Below are positions 1 through 27,269 of a stretch of DNA of 64,000 bases, in pieces. The position numbers were made by a program, and so were the translations under genes. A model generated the notes under the pieces. The model saw nothing but the letters and a program-made list of their open reading frames with translations. It was not told the DNA's origin and made no database searches. Positions within the stretch are counted from its first letter, which is position 1. Every line of letters starts with the position of its first letter. Source of the stretch: Aspidapion aeneum (Eukaryota > Arthropoda > Insecta > Coleoptera > Brentidae); contig OY755045.1 in NCBI GenBank assembly GCA_963576565.1, positions 10,415,977-10,479,976 of the forward strand. The letters are read 5' to 3'.

Positions 1-139
1 GAGCATTAAACCCCGAGCGGCACACTGCATGTACAAAGTGAAACAGTAATTTTTTAAGGCTTTTTTACTTAGATTTTGCCGAAAAATTTGGTTTACCATA
101 GCTATGACGCGGTGCCACTTTAATACAACATCAACTACA
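1..139 (+). mobile_element. TATAG MITE, copy 1 (3' part, cut by window edge)
   Basis: The sequence matches the last ~140 bp of the three other copies (17634-18221, 23606-24188, 29268-29881), including the GAGCGGCACACTGCATGTAC block. It ends in the terminal inverted repeat (TIR) that begins ATGACGCGGTGCCACTTTAA. No coding capacity is seen, so it is a non-autonomous DNA transposon whose left part lies outside the window. Confidence 0.8.
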
Positions 140-372
140 GACTAATATTGATTTCCAACACAATCATTACACCTTTAAGTGATTGTTGTAGCAACGTTGT
201 TCTGTGATAGTTGAGATTTGGTTCTTTATGTCGAAGAAGCCTTGATAATCGAGCTCAGGCTCCAGAACGCGTAGGCTTAATTGACCATAAAAATAAAGAA
301 GTTCAGAACCTGATAAACAATTTTGTTTTTCTTTCCACGTCTCTTCTGGAGTTTTCTACAGACACAGATTTT

Positions 373-1003
373 TACCTTCCTAGCCTGCGTAACAATGGCA
401 TTTTCAAACGGAATACAGACAGATTTTTCGATGAAAAAATTTTTTTTGAGATAATTTCGAAACTGTGTTATTTGGGTATATTTTGACCTATCTTAGCAAT
501 ATCGTCGTGATGTCTGTCTGTGTGTGTGGATATTATTTCTGTCTGTACTAACATGATAGCTCCTAAACCGCTGAACCGGTTTTCATTTCATTTTCAGGTA
601 AAATAGTGATCAACAATCTAACGAGCTCATTAGATTTTGGTCAAAATCCATTATAGCTAATGACAGTTTATTGACAACTAAATAATTTAAAAAATGCTAA
701 ACTTTTTAACGAAACATTGTATCAATTTGCAGTTTTCGGAATATAGTAGACTACATTTTACTCAATAAATTCGTTAGAGCTTTAGTTTTTGAGATATTTA
801 CAAAAAAACTGTTTTCAAAGCTGATATATACAGTCGCACCTCTCAAACTCGAACCTTTTAAGTGGTCCCTGTACTTTTTATATGTATTTTAACCTCTTTA
901 ACTCGAATATCTATAAATCAAACTCTCCATAACTCGAACTGTTTTGATTGTCTCTTTAAGTTCAAGTTATAAAGGCTCGACTGTAATGGCTTCACTTTCA
1001 TTT
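373..1003 (+). mobile_element. Family P dispersed repeat, copy 1 (interrupted)
   Basis: It starts at ACCTTCCTAGCC and contains the family's landmark blocks in order: AGCAATATCGTCGTGATG, a TG-rich microsatellite, ATTAGATTTTGGTCAAAATC, a TTGACAA block and AAAACTGTTTTCAA. The same order is seen at 1346-1840, 29244-30376 (reversed) and 34178-34850. No ORF is supported. The right end is lost after the nested MITE at 832-989. The superfamily is unknown to me. Confidence 0.65.
832..989. mobile_element. Pogo/Tigger-like MITE nested in family P
   Basis: This ~158-bp insertion has imperfect TIRs, beginning CAGTCGCACCTCTCAAACTC and, read from the other end, CAGTCGAGCC. It sits between GCTGATA-TA and TA-ATGGCTTCACTT, two pieces that are contiguous in other family P copies, so the insertion went into a TA site. 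CAGT-type ends plus a TA duplication fit the pogo branch of Tc1/mariner. It contains no transposase. Confidence 0.65.
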
Positions 1004-1345
1004 TAAAAAGCCGCCAAAAAAACCATAATAAAATTTGAAGTGTAAAACCCATTAAGGAATCCTAAACAAATAAAAGAGAATATGGGCCGGACTGGGAACT
1101 GTTTATAGTATATAGTCAAGTAAAATAAAACGTTTAATAAAAGTTGCTGCTTAATGCGTATAATAATCACTAATAGATAGGTACTATATACTATGTAGCT
1201 TGCCCCTGTAATATGTGTAATACGTTCGAATATTCTGGAACAATTTCCGTAATTTTCTACTGAGAGTTGCGCATACATATCAAAAATAATATCTTGAGTT
1301 TTCCTCGTACAATGTGTTTAAAAAGTTTTGCCTTGTCCTTTGGAT

Positions 1346-1840
1346 ATTTTTACATTCCTAACCCGCGTAGCAATGGCTAGAGAGAAGGTATTATTATTTT
1401 CGACGATTTAAGGTAACGCCAAAAATGTGTTATTTGGATGTATTTTGGCCTATCCTAGCAATATCGTCGTGATGTCTGTCTGCGTGTGTGTATATTATAT
1501 ATGTATATAGGTAAAATAGTGTTCGATACTCTTACGAGCTTATTAGATTTTGGTCAAAATCCATTAATGTGAATGACAGTTTTTTGACAATTAAAAACTT
1601 TAAAAAATGCTAACTTTTTAATGGAGCATCGTCTTAATACACTGTTTTCAAAATGCAGTAGACTATATTTTCTTCAATAATTCGTGTTATTACCAAAAAC
1701 TTCGTAAGAGCTATAGTTTCTCAGATAATAAAAAAAACTGTTTTCAAGGCTAATATATTATCATGGCTTCACTTGAAGTTTGATAATAGGCTAGCCAGAA
1801 AGGTGTCAGTTCCGCCATGGATCCATTTATTTTTTAGGGT
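1346..1840 (+). mobile_element. Family P dispersed repeat, copy 2 (fullest)
   Basis: This copy runs from the left landmark (CTAACCCGCGTAGCAATGGC) through the AGCAATATCGTCGTGATG block and TG-rich stretch to the right terminus, GGCTAGCC-GAAAGGTGTCAG then CCATGGATCCATTTAT. It is about 500 bp without a meaningful ORF. It is the best copy for defining the family ends. Confidence 0.65.
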
Positions 1841-2542
1841 TAAGGTTTGGTTTCTGTAAAACCGCAGACTCTAATGGTACCACCACTTCTTCTCCTCCTT
1901 GGTCCTCAAATGGTCTCCAAAAATTTGTTTGTGGTGTTTCAAATGGCCGCCAAAACACCATTATTAATATCACTTCCTAGGTCCTCACTTATAAAAACAA
2001 ACTACAATATACACGTTTATAATTGTTATTATTCACAATAATAATGAAAATGTCACTATAATAATGACATGAATTCAAATCCGTAATATAAACACAACCG
2101 CTAACAATTTTAAAATGAGTTTGACCCTGTATTAAAGAATGCAGGTGGTACCTTTTGAAAGCCTTTGTTATATTTCGAGAAGGAATTAGGTACTTACAGA
2201 ATGGTATAAGGTATGTTCGAAACTTTAACTTTAAAGAATGATGTATACCTAGCCGTGCTTAAGACACAGAAATTTTTCCCAAAATTTGAAAATACATTTT
2301 CAATTTTTGCACAGACTCCTGCAAATCCCAAACTGGTTATTATGATTAGGGTGGCACGCGCCAGTTTTTTGTGCGGCTTTTTGAAATGACTGAACTTTAC
2401 CAGATCCCTCATGGATCCATTTATTTATTTTTCAGGACCCTGGATTTTATTTTGTAAGGCTGATGATAATATTTAAAGAATGTTTTGCAATATTGCAACA
2501 TTGTCAATAAGTAATATTTGGATTATAGAGGATTATACTTGC

Positions 2543-2738
2543 CTTGACCTGGAAACAATATAATAGAACTCTCTCTGGGATCTTTTTTGTGTGCTTCCTT
2601 AAAGAAATCTCCCTGTTTTCGAACTTTTGTGCCCGCTGGATATGGCAACGTGGCCCATTGCTGTTCTGGACTTCTGGGATTTACGTCAACGAATGTTGAG
2701 GCTTCATCTAGAAGCCTCTTTAGTGGAGATTCCTCTAT
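2543..2738 (-). CDS. Mcat: Mcat exon 2
   Basis: A pyrimidine-rich acceptor ending TTGCAG precedes ATA GAG GAA. The exon is 196 bp and ends one base into the glycine codon of FPGQG. The following bases are GCAAGT, the classic context of a GC-AG intron. No GT donor in the same place keeps the FPGQG motif. Confidence 0.82.
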
Positions 2739-4272
2739 CTGCAATTAAATAAAACCTCAGAAACCATAATATGTAGGTACAAAATTCGAAAAATATTTGC
2801 CTAATTCTCATGAGATGTTAAAATATCAGTTAAATATTTTAAAAAAACTTAATTAATTGCTAATTAATTGCAATAGACTTATTTTTACCTTCCTTGCAAT
2901 GGCTAGACAAGGTATTATTTCCAATGAAAAAATTTATTTTTATTTTTTTATTTTTTTCAATAATCTGTCTTATAACCAAAAATTTCATAGGAGCTTTTGT
3001 TACTACGATATTTACAAAAACTTTTTTCAAGTCTGATATAGTGTCAGGAATGTAAATTTCCCCTGACTGTGCCACTGTACGAAACCATCTTGGAAAAACG
3101 AAAAACGCAATTATGGTTCTGTTGAGATAAGAAAGTGGTTCCGCCTCCCTCGAAAATGATAAACAGTTGGTTGCCGCCTACCTACACAGCAGGTGGTTGA
3201 TGGGAGAAAAACTACTAAAAAGTGAAGAGTGGGAGTTGTAATGGTTAAGCGTGGGGATACAGTAAGTAGCGAGAGGGTTTCCCTTTAAAGTGATTGGACA
3301 TGGAAAAACTGTGAGATAAGAAAATGTTGTCTATAAAATGTATTTTATCTCTGTTTTTGTTTAGCTTATCTTGCTTAGCTCATTAGCTAGAATGTAAAGT
3401 AAACTTTAGGATTATCAGCAACGCCACTGACTTGGTTCGTCCAAGCTCTTCAAAGAGGGGATAATGGATTACTTAGGTCCAACCTACCGTTTATAAAAAC
3501 CCAAACTTTGAGGAGACAAGTGGATAGTCACATTCTAAGCTTTGTTTAAACTTAACTAAAACCCCTAACGTAATTATCAGTAAAGAAACATAAGGTTTTT
3601 ATATTTAAAGAATATTTTGCAGTTTGTTATTTTGGTAAGTTAAAGTTTTATTTTAATATTTTGGGTCTTGTTTGTTTTATAGCTCATAAGAAGTCTTGTA
3701 ACAATTTGTAAATTGCAACAGAATTTTATTTTGTATTCATTAAAGTTTGTAACGTTTTTAAAACTGTTTTATATTTATTTTATACACACAAGACGGTACC
3801 CTCGTTTAAGGGTTCGATTTAAAATAAAATCGTACCCGACAATAGCATGGAGTTTACTTGGAGTGTGCTAATGGGCTAGGAAGGTATCAGATCCGTCATG
3901 GATCCATTTATATTTTGCTTCAGTAGCTTTTGGGAGCCGATTTTTAATCCCATAAGGACAAAACAGTTGACTGTCAACACTTATTAGGTGTCCATTAGAT
4001 CTTGGACCCCCGTGAAGTTAAGCTTTCGAGCTACCCACGGAAAAGTACAAGAGAAACAAAAAACCCTTAATTTTTCTTTTTACCCGATTAGCCACGAAAA
4101 CTTGTTTGTAAATGAACTTACTTACCAATTTTTCCTTTTTTTTAGGATCTTCCTTATCACCAACTTTCTTACTTAAATACAAGGCCCTTCTGCAGCAATG
4201 TGATGATAATGTCTCTGTTTTAGTGGCCCTGCACAGAAACTGTTTGGCAACAGTGCTCAAGAAACATGACAT
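2543..4272 (-). CDS. Mcat: Malonyl-CoA:ACP transacylase, mitochondrial (5' part of gene, two exons)
   Basis: MCAT moves the malonyl group from CoA to acyl carrier protein in mitochondrial fatty-acid synthesis. Two coding exons are visible on the minus strand: 4272-4126 (residues 1-49) and 2738-2543 (residues 50-115). Exon 1 reads like a mitochondrial transit peptide: rich in R, K and S, with no acidic residue before E20. Exon 2 carries the WATLPYP stretch and ends in the family signature ILFPGQG (residues 109-115), where the acyltransferase domain starts. The exons join in phase 0, from KEKL to IEESP. The catalytic GHSxGE-type region and all later exons are not in the window and should lie to the left. 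The exon 2 donor is GCAAGT instead of GT. The gene is divergent from TRAM1. Gene identity is confident; the exon structure is inferred from splice signals. Confidence 0.82.
2886..3912 (+). mobile_element. Family P dispersed repeat, copy 3, split by a solo LTR
   Basis: The left half (2886-3041) has the CCTTC-TTGCAATGGCTAGACAAGG start and the AAAACTTTTTTCAAGTCTGATAT block. The right half (3842-3912) resumes at ATAGCATGG and reaches GGGCTAGGAAGGTATCAG then ATGGATCCATTTAT. The two halves are contiguous in other copies; here they are separated by the 800-bp LTR. Confidence 0.65.
3042..3841. mobile_element. Solo LTR of an LTR retrotransposon (800 bp, 4-bp TSD)
   Basis: The element begins TGTCAGG and ends CCCGACA, the short TG...CA inverted ends of LTRs. 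It is flanked on both sides by ATAG (3038-3041 and 3842-3845), a 4-bp target-site duplication inside a family P copy. A TATA-like TTTATAAAAACC lies at about 3490. No second LTR or internal region follows, so this is a solo LTR left by LTR-LTR recombination. TSD length and ends fit Ty3/Gypsy, but the family is not proven. Confidence 0.72.
4126..4272 (-). CDS. Mcat: Mcat exon 1
   Basis: The start codon is at 4272-4270 and gives MSCFLSTVAKQFLC, a typical mitochondrial presequence opening. The exon is 147 bp (49 codons) and ends in AAATTG before a consensus GTAAGT donor. Reading on past the donor gives an intronic tail with no family similarity. Confidence 0.75.
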
Positions 4273-4484
4273 TCTATTTTGTAGCCTAAAAATTTTTTAT
4301 AGTTACATAATGTTTAAGTCAGGTCAGGTAATATGATTTTAGACCACTGCACAGCACTGCAGCACAAAACATAGTAGGTAACTCAAGTTACTAGGGTTTA
4401 TCATTTATTTACAACAATAAAAGCCAGTAACCTTAAGTTACTAAGGGCCCATCGCACCGACTTTTTTTCCATTTCTTAGCCTAA

Positions 4485-4592
4485 AGACATGGGCGCACCC
4501 AAAAAATAGCTTAAAATTCGACAACATGAGGCTTCGGGCCCCCCCAAGAGGCCTCGGGCCCCTCCCAAGACATATTCCTGGGTGCGCTACTG
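4485..4592. repeat. Short inverted-repeat element
   Basis: GGGCGCACCCA near the left end faces TGGGTGCGCTAC near the right end. The middle has two G/C-rich repeats of the form CTTCGGGCCCCxCC. The element is about 105 bp and non-coding, consistent with a small MITE. Confidence 0.45.
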
Positions 4593-5039
4593 CTAAAGAA
4601 TAACTTATTTTGTAAAATTTCGTTGCACCGAAATTAAAGGCAGACTGATTCCTTCCTTAGTGTTGTTAAAATTGTTTTGTTGTTGTAGAAGTTATCATCT
4701 TTAAATAGTTCTTTTACTGCAATAGCTTGATATTATTATATTTATTCCCTTATTTTTTATTTTAATATATGACTTAAATAAACAAAAATATATTTTAAAT
4801 CAGTGGCGACTTAACAATATTCTTTAGAGTTTTAAATATATATCACTTTAAAGTCTATTAAATAACTGAGTAAATAAGGATATTTTTAGGAAACAGACAA
4901 AAATAGGGAATTTCTATTTAACTGACCAAGAATTTACTGACCAACGAGTTTTCATATTTTTCGGTGCAAGACTGCCTTGATTGTAGAAAAAACAAATAAT
5001 TACTTACTAGTCTAAGTTGTTACCACATCTAAACAGCTA

Positions 5040-5640
5040 AAGTGACCTATTAGTCAGCTACAACTCAGTTTTGTCCCAAAAACCACCTTCTCCTAGCTTC
5101 TGCCATCAAAAAACCAACTACTACCACCTTCCCCTAGTTTCTACCATCAAAAAACCAACTACTACCACCTTCACCTAAATTAAGCTGCCAAAAAACCAAC
5201 TACTACCATCTTCCTCCAGCTATCACCTTAACCTAGCTTCTACCACTCAAAAATCAACTACTACCATCTCTCCCAGAAAAAAATTAACTACTACCACCTT
5301 CCCCTAGCTTCTGCCATCAAAAAACCAACTACTACCACCTCCCCTAACTTCTGCCACCAAAAAACCAACTAGCACCACCTCCCCCTAGATTCTACCACCA
5401 GAAAATCCACTACTATCATATTCCCCTAGCTTATATCTGCACAAAAACCAACTGCTACCAAGTTTCCCTAGCTTTTATCACCCAAAAATCAAGGTGGTGA
5501 TAGTTGGTTTTTTAAAGGTAGAGGCTAGGGGAAGGTGGTAGTAGTTAGTTTTTACAGGTAGAAGCTAGGGGAAGTACCTAAGGGGAGGTGGTAGTAGTTG
5601 GTTTTTTTCTGGTAGAAGCTAGGGGAATGTGGTAGTCAGT
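5040..5640. repeat. Minisatellite in inverted orientation
   Basis: About ten degenerate units (ACTACTACCACCTTCCCCTAG type) run to ~5480. They are followed by about three to four units on the opposite strand, GGTGGTAGTAGTTGG type. This gives marked C/T versus G/A strand asymmetry that flips near 5490. Confidence 0.75.
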
Positions 5641-5669
5641 GGCGTATAAACGGGGGGGCCTGGGGGCAC

Positions 5670-5700
<31 letters not shown>

Positions 5701-5844
5701 GAAGCTAAGATTTTTTGGATATTTTCCACATATTTCATGAATACAAACATAAAATAGCATAAAATACAGCCTCATGAGGTCTTGGGCCCCCCCAAAACTG
5801 TCTCGGGCCCACCCCGAAACTTTTTTCTATATACGCCACTGGTG
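5637..5844. mobile_element. Small TIR element nested in the minisatellite, with a poly-C run
   Basis: AGTGGCGTATA at the left faces TATACGCCACT at the right, about 205 bp apart. The insert separates GTGGTAGT from GGTGGTAGTAGT, pieces that read as one minisatellite. A C homopolymer of roughly 30 bases ends at 5700, and its exact length may be unreliable. Confidence 0.5.
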
Positions 5845-5968
5845 GTAGTAGTAGTAGGTAGTAGCTTTGATCTATTTGTTAGGATTTGTTTTGACCTCGA
5901 ACGATTCAATCTGACATCAAAAAATATAAAAAAGTCGATGGTCAGTAAAATTCTGGTCAGTTAAATAG

Positions 5969-22859
<16,891 letters not shown>

Positions 22860-23405
22860 AACCATGTCTTGTTCTTATTCCAATTTTTATTTCCAATATC
22901 TTTTTTTTTATTTCTTCATTTTCTTTATAATTTTTTGTTTTCTAGTTTTGTTTTTTTTTCATGTTTAAGGGTATGGTGTTGCTAGTTTTGTGTATATTAG
23001 AAGTTTTTGTAACTTACTGGAGATCTGTTCTTTAGATCTTCAAGACCCCTTGTTTATGTTTGTTGCAAAATTTGAAAATATTTTTAAAAAATTCTTAAAA
23101 GTAAATAAAAAAAAATTAAAAGCAAAACAAGTAATACCATTAAAAAAATCTACAAACCTGTTTGTATAATAAGTATTAATTCGGAGATTTGAAAAGGTAC
23201 ATATTCATAATGCAAACGAACGCTACCTAACGAATTTTAACAGTTGAATATTGTACACACGGTATGCCTGAATGAAAATGTTGCCAAACCAATTGCATTT
23301 TTTGAATATGGACTCTTTCCTTACTTCAACACCATATTCATATAAATCCTAGCTGAACCTCTTCTCGAAATTTTATCAATATTTTGAATTTTTTCTAGTT
23401 TAAAT

Positions 23406-23441
23406 GGTATATCTTACAGTTCCTTAACTGTAAGATATACC
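23406..23441. repeat. Perfect 16-bp-stem hairpin
   Basis: GGTATATCTTACAGTT and AACTGTAAGATATACC are exact reverse complements separated by CCTT. No T-run or gene end makes it a bacterial-type terminator; it is part of the surrounding palindromic element. Confidence 0.8.
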
Positions 23442-23605
23442 GTTTGGATTTTTTATTATTTAAAAAATCAAGGAATTCAGTTTTTATTTTGAATTGCATT
23501 TCTAACTTCTTTTGCAAAGCACAAATAATGTTCAAAATACAAAAAAATATTCTGGTGATCTCTTTAGTAAAATGTAGAAATTTGGTTCCAAGCGATAAAA
23601 TGTGA

Positions 23606-24188
23606 CAGTGACACCGCGTCATCAAAACCTTGATGGGCGGGAAGGGAGTAGAGGGGTACATACAGTGGCACGCACTTCCGTTAATTTTTTTATTGATATT
23701 GATTCCCAAAATGAGGCACTGCACTAATTAGTCATTAGCTTACTATTTTTATTGATGTCTTCTTCTAAACGTTTTCATTAGAAAGAAACATATATACTCT
23801 TATCTGGTTGTTACGAACATATTGATTTAGCCGGGCTTTGACGTTTTCTATTCGTTGTTGTTTTGACTGTTTATGTCAAACAAATTATGACGGAGTTTTT
23901 TACAAAACAAATTACCGTTTTTACAACTAAATCAATATTTGCGCACATTTTAATATAATTTTGGATCCTCTTTTATGTTTCGGATCTTTATTTATTAGGT
24001 AAGTACCTATTTGATCTCTCCTTTAAAAGGTCTTAGTGTTTTATCCTTCAAACATTAAACCCCGAGCGGCACACTGCATGTACAAAGTGAAACACTAATT
24101 TTTTAAGGCTTATTTACTTAGATTTTGCCGCAAAATTTGGTTTACCATAGCTATGACGCGGTGCCACTTTAATACAATATCAACTATA
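23606..24188 (+). mobile_element. TATAG MITE, copy 3
   Basis: The 5' TIR is worn (only the AGTGACACCGCGTCAT part survives), but the right TIR, ending AATACAATATCAACTATA, is complete. The interior is collinear with copies 2 and 4. Intergenic, just downstream of TRAM1. Confidence 0.82.
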
Positions 24189-24256
24189 GAAAAATAAAAT
24201 TTCGAGAAGAGGATGGCACCATTTTTATGTAACCTATACCTCATTCAGGCACACCG

Positions 24257-25779
24257 TGTACAGCGTGTCCCATTTTCGATGGGATTAAATGGGAAACTCG
24301 GTTATTAAAGATATCGATTTTCTGATTACACCTTACCGTGCTCTTTTTTGGAGCCCTTAAAAATGGTGTAATCAGATTATTGCTATACCCCGTGGTTTCG
24401 CTAATACAGGGAGTTTTTGAAAAATTGCATTTTAATTAATTCCTTGTATCTCGCTTATTTTGCAAGATATTTTTATTCTGTAAAAACCTTTCTATGGCAA
24501 CTTTTTTAGAGCAAAATAATGACGCTGTCAATTTTTAAAAATATTGTTTAGTTTTTGAGATATGGTATTTATCATAAAAAAATTAAATACGGACCTGGAT
24601 TTTTTTTATTACTACGTTGATTAGTTCCATGCTATTATTACCTTAAAATGATAAAACTTTAATATTTTTTTGACTTAAGGAAAAAAAAACTATTTAATAT
24701 GTGAAAAAAAAATTATAGTCCGAACCTGGAAATTTCCAACATAATTATAATTTAAAAATTGCAATACACACTAGTTGAACGATTTTTAGTTTATCTGTTT
24801 TGAAAAGATTTATAAATAAAGTAAAGTAAAAAACGTTAAAAAGTTACAAAAATAATATCATACTAATTATTTGATAACCGAACAGCAGGTCGTGAAATTT
24901 ACAAAACAAAAGCGTGGAATTGACATGGTCATTTTACTTGTCATTTTTGTGAATGGCTTACAATTATTTTAAACTGGCTAGAAATCGACCATATCCAGAT
25001 TTTTAAAAATGTGATATGTTTGACTGCTTCATTCAAGCAACAAAATCCCAATATTTAAATGACAGAAATATTTTTATGCAAAATGCGTTAAGGAAAATTA
25101 CTCAAAAATGCCAACAATGTCTTACACATAATGGTAATCAGAAAAATTAGTTATTTTTTATAATTTTTATTTTTTATTTTTCGTAGACTTTGTTTCAAAT
25201 AAATCCGTAAATTAACGTAAAAGAATTTTAATATGCTAAGTATCAAAACAGTTAAACTAAAAATTGTTTAACTAGCAATTTTTAGTTTATATTTATGTTG
25301 GAAATATCCAGGTTCGGACTATTTTTTTTAAATATTAAATATTTTTTTTCTACCTCAAAACAAAAAATTTTTAAAATTTTATTATTTTATGATAATACTA
25401 GCATGAAACCAATCAAAATAGTAATAAAAAAAATCCAGGTCCGTATTTATTTTTTTATGATAAATACCATATCTCAAAAACTAAACAATATTTTAAAAAA
25501 TTGACAACGTCATTATTTGCTTCTAAAAAAGTTGCCATAAAAATGTTTTTACAGAATAAAAGTATCTCGCAAAATAAGCGAGATACAAGGGATTATTAAA
25601 AATACAATTTTTTGAAAAACTCCCTGTATTAGCGAAACTACGGGGTATAGCAAAAATATGATTACGCCATTTTTAAGGGCTCAAAAAAAGAGCACGGTAA
25701 GGTGCAATCAGAAAATCAATATCTTTAATAATAACCGAGTTTCCCATTTAATCCCATCGAAAATGGGACACGCTGTACA
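24257..25779. mobile_element. Long-armed foldback element, GTACAGCGTGTCCCATTTTC type, copy 1
   Basis: TGTACAGCGTGTCCCATTTT at the left mirrors AAAATGGGACACGCTGTACA at the right. The arms run for ~700 bp each with matching blocks: AATCCCATCG, GGTGTAATCAG against CTGATTACACC-like text, CCCTGTATTAGCG, GACCTGGATTTTTT and GGTTCGGACT. The element is almost wholly a 1.5-kb imperfect palindrome. ORFs crossing it are not conserved with copy 2. Confidence 0.72.
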
Positions 25780-26008
25780 GTCGCCTACTTTTTTTATGTC
25801 CTGTTATTTTTCCTACATTTGCAGAATGCAAAGAAACAGTGCGTTGTTTGGAAACAACGGATGGTTTAAACTAAACATCATGATTTATTAAACGATTTTC
25901 TGCAGCAGTTTTTCTGGGCTTTCCGCAGAAAAAAGTGGGCGACCGTATGAACAAACGCATGGAAATAAATTTGTTCGCTTTCGCTACCATTCATTCGCAT
26001 ACCATGCG

Positions 26009-27269
26009 GTACAGCGTGTCCCATTTTTGATAGGATTAAATGGGATACTCGGTTATTATTAAAGATATCGATTTTATGATGTGTACTGTGCTCTGTAAAT
26101 CAGGTGTAATCAGATTTTTGCTATAATAATTCCTTCCTAGTTTTTGAGATATGGTATTTATCATAAAAAAATTAAATACGGACCTGGATTTTTTTTAGTA
26201 CTGTTTTGGTTGGTTTTATGCTATTATTGTCCTAAAATGATAAAACTTTAATATTTTTTTGATGTAAGGTTCAAAAAGATATCTAATATCTTAAAAAATT
26301 TTAGTCCGAACCTGGAAATTTCCAACCTAAATATTAATTAAAAATTGCAAGACACACTAGTTAAACGATTTTTAGTTTATCTCTTTTGAAACGTTAATTA
26401 AAAGATTTATAAATATGGTATGGTAGCACAGCAACTCATGAAATTTACTTGTAATTTTTGTGAATGGCTCACTCAAAATTATTCTAAAATGGCAAGAAAT
26501 CGACAATATCCAGATTTTCAAAAATTTGATATGTTTGACTGCTTTATTCAAGTAACAAAATCCCAATATTAACAATATTTTTATGCAAAATGCGTTAAGA
26601 AATATTACTTAAGAATGCCAACAATGTCTTACACATATTGGCAATCAGTTTGAACATTTATATCATTAAAGAAAAATTAATGTTATTATTTTTTGTAATT
26701 CGTTTTTTTTTGTATTTGCCGTAGACTGTGTTTCAAATAAATCTTTAAATTAAGGTACGATCATTTTAATTTGCTAAGTATAAAAACAGTTAAAGTAAAA
26801 ATCGTTCAACTAGCAATTTTTAATTAATATTTATGTTGGAAATTTCCAGGTTCGGACTATTTTTTTTTAAATATTAAATAGTTTTTTTTTCCTTAAAACA
26901 AAAAAATATTAAACTTTTATTATTTTGTAATAATAATAGCATGAAACCAATCAAAATAGTAGTTAAAAAAAAATCCAGGTCCGTATTTAATTTTTTTATG
27001 ATAAATACCATATCTCAAAAACTAAACAATATTTTAAAAAATCGACGTTATTATTTTTTTCACACAATAAAAATATCTTGCAAAATAAGCGAGATATAAG
27101 GGATTATTAAAAATGCAATTTTTTCAAAAACTCTATGTATTAGCGAAACTACGGGGTATAGCAAAAATCTGATTACACCATTTTTAATGGCTCAAAAAAA
27201 GAGCAATCAGAAAATCAATCTTGAATTATAACCGAATTTCCCATTTAATCCCGTCGAAAATAGGACACG
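26009..27269. mobile_element. Long-armed foldback element, copy 2
   Basis: This copy has the same order of blocks as 24257-25779: GTACAGCGTGTCCCATTTTT, TACGGACCTGGATTTTTT, AGTCCGAACCTGGAAATTTC, then the mirrored half ending near AAAATAGGACACGA. It is shorter through internal deletions in the left arm. It lies 230 bp from copy 1 in the same orientation. Confidence 0.68.

Larger units (their letters stand above)
4914..5968. mobile_element. Foldback element with inverted minisatellite arms
   Basis: The ends are inverted repeats: CTATTTAACTGACCA at 4914 and TGGTCAGTTAAATAG ending at 5968, followed inward by a second GACCA/TGGTC pair. The left interior (about 5040-5480) is a minisatellite of ~43-48-bp units built on CCAACTACTACCACC and CCCCTAGCTTCT. 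The right interior (about 5490-5640) carries the same units in reverse orientation. The whole could fold into a long hairpin. No ORF is present. It lies between the divergent Mcat and TRAM1 genes. Confidence 0.65.
23253..24262. mobile_element. Inverted-repeat element split by a TATAG MITE
   Basis: GTACACACGGTATGCCTGAA at the left faces TTCAGGCACACCGTGTAC at the right. Further in, CCTCTTCTCGAAATTTTA (about 23358) faces TAAAATTTCGAGAAGAGG (about 24195). The TATAG MITE at 23606-24188 sits between the arms. Non-coding. Confidence 0.6.

Noticed and set aside
2194..2412. Minus-strand ORF as the next Mcat exon
   Set aside because: It has a plausible GTAAGT at its end, but no acceptor in the right phase gives the expected residues after FPGQG. 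Its sequence does not match the family.
23406..23441. Rho-independent terminator
   Set aside because: The window is eukaryotic; the hairpin lacks a following T-run and belongs to a palindromic repeat.
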